Shown here: positions 35,412 through 45,102 of the stretch, piece after piece
How positions within the stretch are numbered: the stretch's first letter is position 1
How the letters are laid out: every line of letters starts with the position of its first letter
DNA from: Sutterella sp.
GTDB taxonomy: Bacteria > Pseudomonadota > Gammaproteobacteria > Burkholderiales > Burkholderiaceae_F
Length of the DNA stretch: 64,000 nucleotides
Direction of reading: 5' to 3'
Assembly: GCA_020025955.1 (NCBI GenBank)
Contig: JAHHRF010000002.1
Coordinates: 16,190 to 80,189, forward strand
Translations under genes and position numbers: made by a program
Notes under the pieces: generated by a model
Database searches by the model: none
Seen by the model: the letters and a program-made list of their open reading frames with translations, nothing else
Told to the model about the DNA's origin: nothing

Positions 35412-36002
35412 ATGACGTTACCCCTGATTTTAGCCTCGAGCTCGCGCTATCGCCGTGAACTCTTAGAACGTTTACCCGTGACGTTTACGTGTGAAAGCCC
35501 CGAGATTGACGAGTCCCCGTTAGAAGGCGAAACCCCGCGCGAAACGGCACTGCGTCTCTCCAAAGAAAAAGCCCTAGCCGTCGCTGCCCAGCACCCGGGC
35601 GCTATCGTCATTGGGAGCGATCAGGTGGCAGACTTAAACGGCGAAAAGTTAGGGAAGCCCCACACCCGTGAGCGCGCCATTGCGCAGTTAGAACGCATGC
35701 AGGGGCAAACCATCCTCTTTACGACCGCGCTTTCCGTGGTGAACCCGCAGGGCGAGATTGAAACCGTTGAAAGCATTACGCGCGTCAAAATGCGTGCGCT
35801 CTCACGTGAAACTATTGAAGCCTATGTCGATATTGAAGAGCCCTACGACTGTGCGGGCTCGGCCAAAATTGAAAAATTAGGCATCGCTTTAATGGAAGAA
35901 GTCACCTCGGACGATCCGACGAGCTTAATTGGGTTGCCGTTAATGGCGCTCACGAGCCTCTTGTCGCGTGCCGGCTTAGCGGTTCTCCCTGGGCTCAAAT
36001 AA
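35412..36002 (+). CDS. Maf-family nucleotide pyrophosphatase
   Basis: House-cleaning pyrophosphatase acting on modified or non-canonical nucleotides; the YceF branch prefers m7GTP. The 196-residue protein starts LILASSSRYRRELLERL and has EIDESPLEGE, IVIGSDQVADLNGEKLGKP, the YDCAGSAKIEKLGIALME segment typical of YceF and SLIGLPLMAL. It is divergent from yceD and overlaps none of its neighbours; the next gene begins nine bases after its stop, suggesting an operon. Confidence 0.94.
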   Translation: MTLPLILASSSRYRRELLERLPVTFTCESPEIDESPLEGETPRETALRLSKEKALAVAAQHPGAIVIGSDQVADLNGEKLGKPHTRERAIAQLERMQGQTILFTTALSVVNPQGEIETVESITRVKMRALSRETIEAYVDIEEPYDCAGSAKIEKLGIALMEEVTSDDPTSLIGLPLMALTSLLSRAGLAVLPGLK

Positions 36003-36011
36003 GGAATCCTC

Positions 36012-36845
36012 ATGACGGGCACCCTCTACATGCTCCCCAATCGCATTAGCGAGAGCGATGTGAATAAAGCCATCCCGACCTACGTTCAGGAAATGGCTCG
36101 CACCTTGACGACCTTTTTCGTGGAGGACGCGAAATCCGCTCGCCACTACTTAAAAGTGCTCGAGCACCCGCAACCCATTGCTTCGCTCACGATTGAAGAA
36201 ATTGGGCATCATCCCGACTTAAGTCGCGTGGACGCGTGGCTTGCCCCCGTTTTAAAGGGGACGGATGCGGCCATTCTGAGTGAATCGGGGTGCCCGGGCG
36301 TGGCTGATCCCGGTGCACAACTCGTCGCGCGCGCCCAAGCCTTAGGGATTCGTGTGGTGCCGTGGGTGGGACCCAGCTCCCTGTTGCTTACTTTAATGGC
36401 CAGTGGCTTAGACGGTCAGCACTTTGCGTTTGCAGGGTACTTACCGCAAAAGCCCGATGAGCGCGTGCCCGCGATTCGTCACTTGGAAAAGCGCAGTCAA
36501 CAAGGCGAAGGGGAAACCCAGCTCTTTATTGAGACGCCCTACCGTAACCAAGCGCTCTTTGAGAGCCTTTGTGAAACGCTGCAGCCTGGCACCCGTTTAA
36601 CGGTAGCCACTGATGTGACGGGCGAACATGAACGCATTCGTACGCTCACGATTGAAGCGTGGCGTGCACTAAATGACGACGAAAAAGCCCTTCCCAAACT
36701 CCCCACGGTCTTTGCGCTCTTAGGGGAGCGTCGTGAAAAGGGGACACGTGTGGGGACCGCCGCACCGAAGCGCCACCGTCGTGGTGCTGCCCCCAAGCCC
36801 CTTCCCCGCGGGAAAAAGCCCGCGCGAGGGAAAGTCCCGCACTAA
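36012..36845 (+). CDS. SAM-dependent methyltransferase of the RsmI/tetrapyrrole methylase fold
   Basis: A 277-residue protein with the tetrapyrrole-methylase fold: LYMLPNRISE, FVEDAKSARHYLKVL, the SAM-loop stretch DAAILSESGCPGVADPGAQLV, VVPWVGPSSLLLTLMASGL and LFIETPYRNQALFESL. It resembles RsmI, which methylates C1402 of 16S rRNA, but is the paralogue often found beside maf in Betaproteobacteria, with a Lys/Arg-rich C-terminal tail (KRHRRGAAPKPLPRGKKPAR) that could bind nucleic acid. The substrate is unknown. It follows maf by nine bases and ends in a terminator. Confidence 0.85.
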   Translation: MTGTLYMLPNRISESDVNKAIPTYVQEMARTLTTFFVEDAKSARHYLKVLEHPQPIASLTIEEIGHHPDLSRVDAWLAPVLKGTDAAILSESGCPGVADPGAQLVARAQALGIRVVPWVGPSSLLLTLMASGLDGQHFAFAGYLPQKPDERVPAIRHLEKRSQQGEGETQLFIETPYRNQALFESLCETLQPGTRLTVATDVTGEHERIRTLTIEAWRALNDDEKALPKLPTVFALLGERREKGTRVGTAAPKRHRRGAAPKPLPRGKKPARGKVPH

Positions 36846-36858
36846 ACAAGTGTTTTTA

Positions 36859-36896
36859 ACGAGCGAGTTCTCCTTTGAGACTCGCTCGTTTGCATT
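36859..36896 (+). terminator. Terminator of the maf/methyltransferase unit
   Basis: Perfect 11-bp stem AACGAGCGAGT / ACTCGCTCGTT with a 10-nt loop, followed by TGCATTT; the U tract is modest. Confidence 0.75.
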
Positions 36897-37103
36897 TGGG
36901 CGGGGGTCGCTTGAGACTCTCATTCGGTCTTTGTTACCCCCTGCACGAAACGTTGTGTTACAGGCTCACGCTTTTTGTAAGTTAATTGTCGGTATAGTTT
37001 TAACGATACGTATGAATTTTTTCGCGCAATGAACGAGATAGCCCCAGCGCCTACTCGTTTTTCTAATCAACGATTGCGCTCGAATAAGAAAGAAGAATTA
37101 GCT

Positions 37104-40100
37104 ATGCCTCCTACCCGTCCTTTTTTACTCAGTGTCCTGGCCTTGGCCTCCTTAAACGCTAATGCCGTGGATGACCGCTGGTTAACCGTTGAAAAGAATT
37201 CGATTGAACGACCTAACGAAGCGCTCACGTTACGTTTCGCTCCCGATCGCGAAACGTGCCAACGCGCCTATGGTGAGGACTGGTATGAGCGTTGCGAGTT
37301 TTCTGAAGGGCACCCAGGCCAAGTGGATGGGCGACTTGCTTTAAAGCCACAGCTCGCTGGCGAATGGCTTTGGCACGACACGGATACGCTTACCTTTCGC
37401 CCCAAGGAGGGGTGGCCCGCAAACACCGCGTTCAAGCTGGACTTAAGCCCCTTGGGACTCACGCCCTCCGTTCATCTGGATCGCCTCCAGCGTTTTGCGA
37501 CGCCCCCCTTAAATGTGACGCGTAGCGACGACGAGTTCTTTTTTGAACCCACGCCCACAGGCCGCCGTGTAGCACAGTTACGCCTTCAGTTGTCGACGCG
37601 ACCAGACAGCCCTGAGGCGCTTGAAAAAGCCATCACCCTCAGTGCTAGCGACCCCGAGGTTCGCTTAGGCACCCCGCGCTTTATCTGGAATGCCGCCAAA
37701 ACTGACCTCACGATTCAAGTGGACGTGTTGCAGTTAGGAAAAGGCCCTTCCACGCTTGACGTGACGGTTCCTGGGATTGCTGGGAAAGTCATTCAAAAAG
37801 GGAACACCTGGCAAATCCCCACGGGGGAAACGGATGCGCACCGTTCGGTAGCGTTACCCGGGCTCACGACCCTTTTTGACGTTGAACACATTCGTGTGCG
37901 TCAAGAAACGGATGAAGACCTCAATCAGCGCGTGGTCTTGAATTTCACGACGACGCTCTTAACCAAAACGGGCGACGTCGCCAAGGCACTGGATGTGCGA
38001 CTGCTTCCTGAAAAGCTCGACGCGAGTGCGCTCGAAGCCACCAACTGGCTCGAGGTCCCCTCGGTCACGGACGAGATGGTGAAAATCGCGGAACCCGTCG
38101 CGTTTGAGCCCCTCACCGCCGACCTGTCGCAGCACCACCGCTTTGCGTTAACGGCTCCCGCCAACCGCTTTGTCGTGGTGAGCTTTAAAGAAGGGATGGG
38201 ACCTGAGGGGCCGAGCACACTCAATGAGACGCGCCACCTCATCGTCAAGGTGCCCGAGCCCACGGTGAATCTCGCCTTTTTGCAGCCGGGCGACTTATTA
38301 ACGCTCTCGGGGGATCGCACCCTCACGGTGGCCACCCAAGGGGCAGAGCGCCTCCTTTGGCGTACCCAACGCGTGCGTGATCCCTTCTACGCTTTAGCCA
38401 ACCGCTTAAAGGCTGAGGATTTGTCGCCTGACGTCCTCACGGAAGCACGCTCAGGGTCGGTTAGCTTATCGGCTCCCAAGACCCAAGCCCAATACGTCGC
38501 CATTGAACTCAAAAACGACTTTGAGCCTGGGAAAGCTGCGGGGCTCTACGTAGTCACGGTCGATGCCCAAGTGAAAAACGATGAGGGACAGTGGGTCACC
38601 CGTTCTTCGGAAAAGAAAGTCCTCTTGATGACGGACTTAAATGTACTCGTTAAAGAAGACGCGCACTACAACCCCACCGTTACCGTCATGGACTTGGCAG
38701 ACCATGAAGCCCTGCGTGGCGTGGAAGTCTCCATTCTGGCGCGAAATGGGAAAACCTTAGCGACGCGCTTCACCAATGCCCAAGGGAAAGCCTCCTTTGA
38801 AGGGTTCGCAGGTTTAATGCGCGAACAAGCCCCCACGGCCGTGCTCGTTAAACGCGCTCGTCCCAATGATTTGGCGTGGATTTCGTTAGAGGATCCGTCC
38901 AACATTGACAACAACACCCGCTTTGGGGCAAATGGCCCCGCACTCGATGACACGGACGTGGTGGGCACCCTCTTTACGGAACGTGACCTCTATCGCCCCG
39001 GCGAAACGGTGCATTTCGGTGGACTCTTAAAGCGCTTGGATTGGGCCACGTTACCCAAGGATCTTCCCTTAACGCTTTCCATCATGGATCCCGTGGGGGA
39101 TACGGTCTTAGAGAAAACCGTCACGCCGTCCATGTTAGGCGCCTTAACGGTGGACTTTCCGACGAGCGCTCAACAGACGACGGGCGCCTACTGGGCACGC
39201 TTATCGTTAGGAGAGCGTTTACTCTCGGGGCTCACGTTCCAGGTCCAAGGCTTTGAACCCGAAACGATGACGTTAACGAGCCACGTGGAAAACGCTTCCA
39301 AGGGGTGGGTTACCGCACACACTGCAACCGTTTTGACGAAACTCGCCGAAAATAACGGGAGTTTGGCACAAAATCGCACCATTTCCGGGTCGTTAACGAT
39401 TGCCCCGATGATGGCTCTGCGCTTCGATTCGTTGCCAGATTTCAAGTTCTTGAGCCCCCGAGAAGAAGCCCCTTGGCAGGAAAACGCCAAGACCTTGTCG
39501 GCTCAAACCAATGCTTCCGGAAACGCCCAGTTAACGCTCGATCTCAACGACATCCTGCGTGATGGCACCGCCATGCTGCGCTTGGCCTTAACGGGGACGG
39601 ACGCATCGGGCGCGGTGGGTGCGACCGAGTCCCTTAGCGTCAACGTGAGCCCCATGCCCATGATGTTAGGGATCAATGAAGAAGCCATCCCCACGCGCTT
39701 GACGGCCATCAAGGCGGACACGCATGCGCCCTTGACGTTGGCGCTCGTCGATCCGGACTTAAAGCCCGTAGCCCACCAAACAGTGGCGGTGACGTTAGAG
39801 CGTCGCCGTCAGGTTCCTGAACTCGCGACCTTACCCAATGGGCGCGCTCACTACCGTACGGTGGATGTGACGACACCCCTTCGCACCTTTACGGTGACGA
39901 CGGACGCTGAGGGTCGTGCAGAACTTACTCTCCCCACGGAAACGCTCGGGGACTTTACCTTGCGCTTTGGCTTAGCCGATGGGCTTAAACTCGGGCACGT
40001 TCGCTTTGGGATTGTGCCCAATGGGCTTAAAACGCAAAGCCAGCTCGATCGGCTTCCCACGGCGGACGTTCGTCTGCAGACCTTGAAGACGGACTACAGT

Positions 40101-42686
40101 GCGGGGGATACGGTGGAGGCGAGCTTACTCTCGCCCTTTGATGGGGTCGCCATGGTGAGTTTGGAAACGAACCGTGTCCACGCCACGATTAAGGTGCCTG
40201 TGGTACGCGGTCAAAACACCGTGGCGTTACCGGTCCCTGAAGGGCTCTCTGGTCGCGTCTGGTTAACGGCCTCAGTCATGCGTGCCAAGCATGATGCGAA
40301 GCGCTTCTTGTCGGCGTACGCCCATGCCGTGACGCCCCTTTTTGTGGGACGACGTGAGCACACCTTAGACGTGAGTCTTACGGCACCCGAAACGCTCAAA
40401 ATCAATACGCCCGCTACGCTCACGCTCACGAGCCCCAAGGCCACTCAAGTCTTTGTTTGGGCGGTTGACGAAGGCATTTTGTCTCAGACGGGCTACGAGG
40501 CAACCTCCCCCTTAGACGCGCTCTTTGGGACGCGTGCCTTAACGGTGCAAACGCGCCAATACTTATCGGGCTTAATGCCCGAGGGGGTGTCGTTACCGGA
40601 ACAAGCGATTACGGGTGGCGATATGCGTATGGAAGCGCGAGCCGCCAGCAACCTGGCCACCAATCCCTTCCGTCGCCAGGGGCAACTCCCCGCCGTGTGG
40701 TGGGGTGGCTTAGTGGCGCTCAACCCCAACGAAGCCAAACCCATCACGATGACGTTACCCAAGGGCTACCACGGTAAGGTTCGCCTCTATGTGATGAGTA
40801 CGAGTGAGGACGCCTTAGGGCTCACCAAGCGCTCGATCACCGTGAGTGCTCCCTTAATGACGCAAGTCTTCTTGCCTCCCTATTTATCACCGGGCGATGT
40901 CGCCACGGGAACGCTTTCCTTGATGAGCACCGAAGGTCCCATCAAGGGGACGGCTTCTTTGACGTCTGAGGCGTTTGGGCTCAACACCCAGACGGACTTT
41001 GCCTTAGACGCGAAGGCCACGAATACGGTGGGCTTTACGGTGACGGCACCGAAGACCCCTGGGATGGTTGAAGTGCGCTCTGAAGCCCAGGGCACCATGG
41101 GGACGACGTCGCTGGAAAGTGAGAACGCCTTCACGGTATCGGTTCGCCCCGCGAACTACCCGACCGAGCGTCAATATTGGGGTCGTCTCACTGCTGGGCA
41201 AACGCTCCCTCAACTTCCTGAGCGTTTTGCGCTCGATCGTGAATCGTCCTTAACGGTATCCATGACGCCCGTGAGTCTCATTGAAGGGCTCATCAAGGCG
41301 GCGTTGGCTACCTCGTACCCGAGTGACGAGGAGACGCTGACCTCTGCCATCAACCTCGTTCATTTAGGGAATCGTCCTGAATTGATGACGTTGGTCGATG
41401 TGGACGCGACCCTTGAAAATCCTGAGGTGGCGGCTCGCTTAAAAGCTGCGAACACGCTCGCAGAACGCCTCATCGCTCGTGCTGCCTACGATCGACCGGA
41501 CAATTTACGTCCGTTACTCTTAGCGGTTCGTTATTTAATGGCTCGCCAACCGGTGACGGGTTTTTCGGCGCAAACCGACACCTTAAAGCAAGGGTTGTCG
41601 CTCTTGAAGCGCTATGCCGCATCGAGTCGCACCACGACGCTTGAAGACGCACGTCTCCTTGCGTGGACCTTTAACACCCTCACGCAAGCGGGCGTCATGA
41701 CGGGCGTTGAAATGGTGAGCCTGATGGAGGCGCTGGATCGCCAGAAACTGGCTTGGAACACGGACGCGACTGCCCTCTGGTTACGGGATACGGCGGAGCG
41801 CATGTACTTTAAGCCGTCTGAATTGGGGTTGGGTGAACACCCCTACCGTTTAGACACCACGCAAGCGCGCCTTGAAAAGGGCTTAAATGGGTTGGATGCT
41901 TTCTTAGCGTTACCCACGCCCCTTCAAAGTAAGGCCGATCGCGAAGCCGCGCTCGCCTCGCTCGATTCGACCACGCTCGACTCACTTTCGCCCTTAACGC
42001 GAAGCCTCTTGGTGGACGCCTTAATCGCGTGGAGTGACGACGCTGTCGCCCTCCCCTCAGGCTTAACGTTAAGTTGCGAAGCAGGAGAAACGGGGACGGT
42101 CACGACCACCGAAACGCCCTATGGACGACGCGTTTCGCTGTCGGGTTGCACCCAGTGGGCGATCAACGGCGCCGCAGAAGGGCTTTATTGGAGTGAACGC
42201 AATGCGGGGTGGACGAAGACTCCTCAAGATAAGGCCGTGATTGAAGGCTTCCAAATTGAGAAGACCCTCACGACGGCCAACAACGCGCCCCTTACGGGTC
42301 CCATCCGCTTAGGGGACACCATCACGGTAACGTTACGCGTGACGGGGCACTCGGGGAAGGCTAACGTGCGAGATCTCGTCTCAACGCACCCCTCGATCGT
42401 GGAAGACTTGTTGCCTGCCGGCTTTACGTGGTTGGGCGGGGTTCGTGACAACCAACAGCGCTTCAAGACCGATAATGCCCGTCTCACCCATGTCTTCTTA
42501 GACGACGATCGCTTTACGGCCAACGTCAACGCCACGGGTGACACCTACACGGTGCGCTATCGCTTGCGTGCTACGGTGATGGGCACCTTTACGATCCCGA
42601 TGGCACGTGTGACGCAAATGAACGACGACCGTCAATGGGGGACCACCGGTGTCAACGCCACGATTACGGTTTTGCCGCGTGACTAA
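37104..42686 (+). CDS. Bacterial alpha-2-macroglobulin without thioester motif
   Basis: Very large periplasmic protein (1860 residues) of the bacterial alpha-2-macroglobulin family, which traps proteases and protects the cell envelope. It has a signal peptide ending NANAVDD (not a lipoprotein), repeated MG beta-domains, the MG-type sequence DDTDVVGTLFTERDLYRPGETVHFGGLL, a bait-region-like part, and a C-terminal domain with LPAGFTWLGG. The thioester motif CLEQ or CAEQ found in YfhM-type proteins is absent: the equivalent site reads YPSDEETLTS. So it is of the YfaS-like, non-thioester kind. It overlaps pbpC by eight bases, as in the known A2M-pbpC pair. Start chosen at 37104 for the signal peptide. 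Confidence 0.92.
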   Translation: MPPTRPFLLSVLALASLNANAVDDRWLTVEKNSIERPNEALTLRFAPDRETCQRAYGEDWYERCEFSEGHPGQVDGRLALKPQLAGEWLWHDTDTLTFRPKEGWPANTAFKLDLSPLGLTPSVHLDRLQRFATPPLNVTRSDDEFFFEPTPTGRRVAQLRLQLSTRPDSPEALEKAITLSASDPEVRLGTPRFIWNAAKTDLTIQVDVLQLGKGPSTLDVTVPGIAGKVIQKGNTWQIPTGETDAHRSVALPGLTTLFDVEHIRVRQETDEDLNQRVVLNFTTTLLTKTGDVAKALDVRLLPEKLDASALEATNWLEVPSVTDEMVKIAEPVAFEPLTADLSQHHRFALTAPANRFVVVSFKEGMGPEGPSTLNETRHLIVKVPEPTVNLAFLQPGDLLTLSGDRTLTVATQGAERLLWRTQRVRDPFYALANRLKAEDLSPDVLTEARSGSVSLSAPKTQAQYVAIELKNDFEPGKAAGLYVVTVDAQVKNDEGQWVTRSSEKKVLLMTDLNVLVKEDAHYNPTVTVMDLADHEALRGVEVSILARNGKTLATRFTNAQGKASFEGFAGLMREQAPTAVLVKRARPNDLAWISLEDPSNIDNNTRFGANGPALDDTDVVGTLFTERDLYRPGETVHFGGLLKRLDWATLPKDLPLTLSIMDPVGDTVLEKTVTPSMLGALTVDFPTSAQQTTGAYWARLSLGERLLSGLTFQVQGFEPETMTLTSHVENASKGWVTAHTATVLTKLAENNGSLAQNRTISGSLTIAPMMALRFDSLPDFKFLSPREEAPWQENAKTLSAQTNASGNAQLTLDLNDILRDGTAMLRLALTGTDASGAVGATESLSVNVSPMPMMLGINEEAIPTRLTAIKADTHAPLTLALVDPDLKPVAHQTVAVTLERRRQVPELATLPNGRAHYRTVDVTTPLRTFTVTTDAEGRAELTLPTETLGDFTLRFGLADGLKLGHVRFGIVPNGLKTQSQLDRLPTADVRLQTLKTDYSAGDTVEASLLSPFDGVAMVSLETNRVHATIKVPVVRGQNTVALPVPEGLSGRVWLTASVMRAKHDAKRFLSAYAHAVTPLFVGRREHTLDVSLTAPETLKINTPATLTLTSPKATQVFVWAVDEGILSQTGYEATSPLDALFGTRALTVQTRQYLSGLMPEGVSLPEQAITGGDMRMEARAASNLATNPFRRQGQLPAVWWGGLVALNPNEAKPITMTLPKGYHGKVRLYVMSTSEDALGLTKRSITVSAPLMTQVFLPPYLSPGDVATGTLSLMSTEGPIKGTASLTSEAFGLNTQTDFALDAKATNTVGFTVTAPKTPGMVEVRSEAQGTMGTTSLESENAFTVSVRPANYPTERQYWGRLTAGQTLPQLPERFALDRESSLTVSMTPVSLIEGLIKAALATSYPSDEETLTSAINLVHLGNRPELMTLVDVDATLENPEVAARLKAANTLAERLIARAAYDRPDNLRPLLLAVRYLMARQPVTGFSAQTDTLKQGLSLLKRYAASSRTTTLEDARLLAWTFNTLTQAGVMTGVEMVSLMEALDRQKLAWNTDATALWLRDTAERMYFKPSELGLGEHPYRLDTTQARLEKGLNGLDAFLALPTPLQSKADREAALASLDSTTLDSLSPLTRSLLVDALIAWSDDAVALPSGLTLSCEAGETGTVTTTETPYGRRVSLSGCTQWAINGAAEGLYWSERNAGWTKTPQDKAVIEGFQIEKTLTTANNAPLTGPIRLGDTITVTLRVTGHSGKANVRDLVSTHPSIVEDLLPAGFTWLGGVRDNQQRFKTDNARLTHVFLDDDRFTANVNATGDTYTVRYRLRATVMGTFTIPMARVTQMNDDRQWGTTGVNATITVLPRD

Positions 42687-44994
42687 ACCCATCAACCCTT
42701 GGGTGAGAAGCTTGCTTCTCACCCTTTTCGTGATGGGCATGGGCTGTGGGCTCTTCTGGGGCATTTTGCGCCTCTTGCCCGCGCCTCCGCTCTTAGGGGA
42801 TTTGAGCGAATCCCGGATCGTCACCGACCGTGACGGGACGTGGCTCACGGTTACCCTCAATGACGAAGGGCAATACCGTCGGTTTGTTACGATCGACGCC
42901 CTCGCGCCAGCGCTTAAAGCCGCCACCCTTCGCTACGAAGACCAGTATTTTTATCAGCACCCGGGGGTCAACCCCGTATCGCTAATTCGTGCTGCGTGGG
43001 CGAGCCTCTGGGGGCGCCCCATTGGGGCGAGCACCATCACGATGCAGGTAGCGCGCCTGCGTTTAGGGCTCAATACCCGAACGCTCACGGGGAAACTCTC
43101 GCAAATCCTTTGGGCCTTACGTTACGAAGCCCACTATTCCAAAGCGACGATTCTCGCGACCTACCTCAACCTTGCCCCCTATGGTGGCAACGTCGAAGGC
43201 GCTGAAGCGGCGGCACACCTCTACTTTGGGAAAGCCGCCAAAGACTTAACGCCTGTGGAAGCGGTGAGTTTGTCGGTGGTGCCGCAAAACCCGGTGAAAC
43301 GTGCCCCGTTAACGGGCGTGGACTTTATTTCCAGTCGAAACCGAGCGCTCGATCTCGCCCAAACCCAGGGTGCCCTCTCCGCTCGCCTCGTCTTGGTTGC
43401 CAAAGCCGACACGACGCGCCCCACCTGGCATTGGCCCTTTTTCGAGCCTCATGTGACGCGCCACGTGCTCGCCACAGAAAAGAAGGCGCGGGTGCACACC
43501 ACGATTGACAAAACGCTCTCAGAAAACGTTCGTCAACTTTTGCGTCAAACCCGATCGGAATTCGCCAGCCCCCAACCCAATGGTGCGGTTTTTGTGATGG
43601 ATGGACGCACAGGCGACGTGCTCGTTCATGTGGGAAGTGCTGACTTCTTTGACACGGACGCTCAAGGTCAAGTCGATGGACTTCTCGCGCGTCGGTCGCC
43701 AGGCTCCACCCTCAAACCCTTTATCTATAGCGAGGCTTTAGAAAAGGGGCTCATTCATAGTGAGAGTTTGGTCTTTGACATTCCGCTCACCCAAGCAGGT
43801 TGGACGCCCGAGAATGCCGATGGCACCTTTATGGGACCCATGCGTGCCGCACCCGCTCTGGCGCTTTCTCGAAACCTGCCCGCGATTCGACTCTTTTCTG
43901 ACACCCAAGGGGCGCTCTACGAGCTTTTAACGAAAGTGGGCGTCCCCTTAAAGGACAAAGACCACTATGGACTTTCGCTTGCCTTAGGAACGGCTGAGGT
44001 GAGTCCGGTGACGCTCGCGCAGCTCTATTCCGCCTTTGTTAACGACGGTCTCCTACAAGTGCCCCGCTACGACGTTAACGACACGCCGTCGCAGCCCTTG
44101 CATCGCTTAATGAGCCCGGAGGTGGCTTGGATTACGCGCCATATGCTCCTCACACCCAATGGCGTGGAAGACGCGTGGGAGCGAGACCAGCCCAACCCCA
44201 CCGTCACCTACTTTAAAACGGGGACGAGCCATGGACGACGCGACGCTTGGACCGTGGGGACGGTTGGTCCCTACGTCGTGGTCGTGTGGTTGGGGCATTT
44301 TTCGGGCGCTTCCCATGCTGCGCTTCAAGGGCCTACCGCAGCGGCGCCTCTCTTTTTAACGATCGCCGAGCGCCTTAAAGCCCATCCCCTTTACGGCACC
44401 CTGATTCGTGAGTGGGTGGACACGCGCCCAGCACGCGTCTCCACACTCTCCGTTTGCGATGAAACGGGGGACGCGAGTCGTGATCGACAGGGGGACGTGC
44501 GTTGCTCTCGAACGCGTTTAGCCTACGTCATCCCGGGGGTGAGTCCCGTGTTAGAGACGGGCTTCTGGGTGAAGCGCCCCGTGGACAAAGAAACGGGGGC
44601 CGTACTCTGCACCCAAGAAGCGGGGAAAACGACGCTGCGCTACGTCTTAACGTGGCCCGACTTTTTGCGCCCTTACGTCCCCCAAACGCAAGCCCCGAAG
44701 GTGTGCGAAAAGACGACGGCGACCCATGCCACGGCGTCCTTTACCTGGGTGAGCCCCGCTGCGGGACAACGCTATTTAACGGGGACGGCGAGTCGCACGG
44801 AAGCGACTGTGCTAGGTGAAGTGCGCACCCCCACGCCACAGACCCTCGCCTGGTTTGATGGGGATCGCTTTTTGGGGCACTTTCCCAGTAACCGCCCTGT
44901 GGTATTAACGCTAAAGGGGGGCGTACACGTTCTCTCCGTACAAATCCCTAATGGGGCTCGGCAGACGCGCACCATTGAAGTGAAATCCCCCTAA
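42679..44994 (+). CDS. pbpC: Penicillin-binding protein 1C
   Basis: Class A penicillin-binding protein, inner-membrane anchored, with a GT51 glycosyltransferase (YEDQYFYQHPGVNPVSLIRA, GASTITMQVARL) and a transpeptidase (active serine in SPGSTLKPF, SRN in ALSRNLPAI, KTGTSHGRRDAW) followed by a BiPBP_C-type domain. The 771-residue protein is translated from GTG at 42679, overlapping the A2M stop by eight bases, so translation is probably coupled. The A2M-pbpC pair is widely conserved and suggests a shared role in repairing cell wall after envelope damage. Alternative ATG starts downstream fall within the transmembrane helix. Confidence 0.94.
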   Translation: MTKPINPWVRSLLLTLFVMGMGCGLFWGILRLLPAPPLLGDLSESRIVTDRDGTWLTVTLNDEGQYRRFVTIDALAPALKAATLRYEDQYFYQHPGVNPVSLIRAAWASLWGRPIGASTITMQVARLRLGLNTRTLTGKLSQILWALRYEAHYSKATILATYLNLAPYGGNVEGAEAAAHLYFGKAAKDLTPVEAVSLSVVPQNPVKRAPLTGVDFISSRNRALDLAQTQGALSARLVLVAKADTTRPTWHWPFFEPHVTRHVLATEKKARVHTTIDKTLSENVRQLLRQTRSEFASPQPNGAVFVMDGRTGDVLVHVGSADFFDTDAQGQVDGLLARRSPGSTLKPFIYSEALEKGLIHSESLVFDIPLTQAGWTPENADGTFMGPMRAAPALALSRNLPAIRLFSDTQGALYELLTKVGVPLKDKDHYGLSLALGTAEVSPVTLAQLYSAFVNDGLLQVPRYDVNDTPSQPLHRLMSPEVAWITRHMLLTPNGVEDAWERDQPNPTVTYFKTGTSHGRRDAWTVGTVGPYVVVVWLGHFSGASHAALQGPTAAAPLFLTIAERLKAHPLYGTLIREWVDTRPARVSTLSVCDETGDASRDRQGDVRCSRTRLAYVIPGVSPVLETGFWVKRPVDKETGAVLCTQEAGKTTLRYVLTWPDFLRPYVPQTQAPKVCEKTTATHATASFTWVSPAAGQRYLTGTASRTEATVLGEVRTPTPQTLAWFDGDRFLGHFPSNRPVVLTLKGGVHVLSVQIPNGARQTRTIEVKSP

Positions 44995-45102
44995 TGGACT
45001 TACACAACCTTTGAGGCAAACCCCTTCGGAAAGGTCTACACTTTTCTTTAATCGGCACGCACGTGCCTCACGGTGACATTTACTTCTTCAAGGTTACGCG
45101 CC

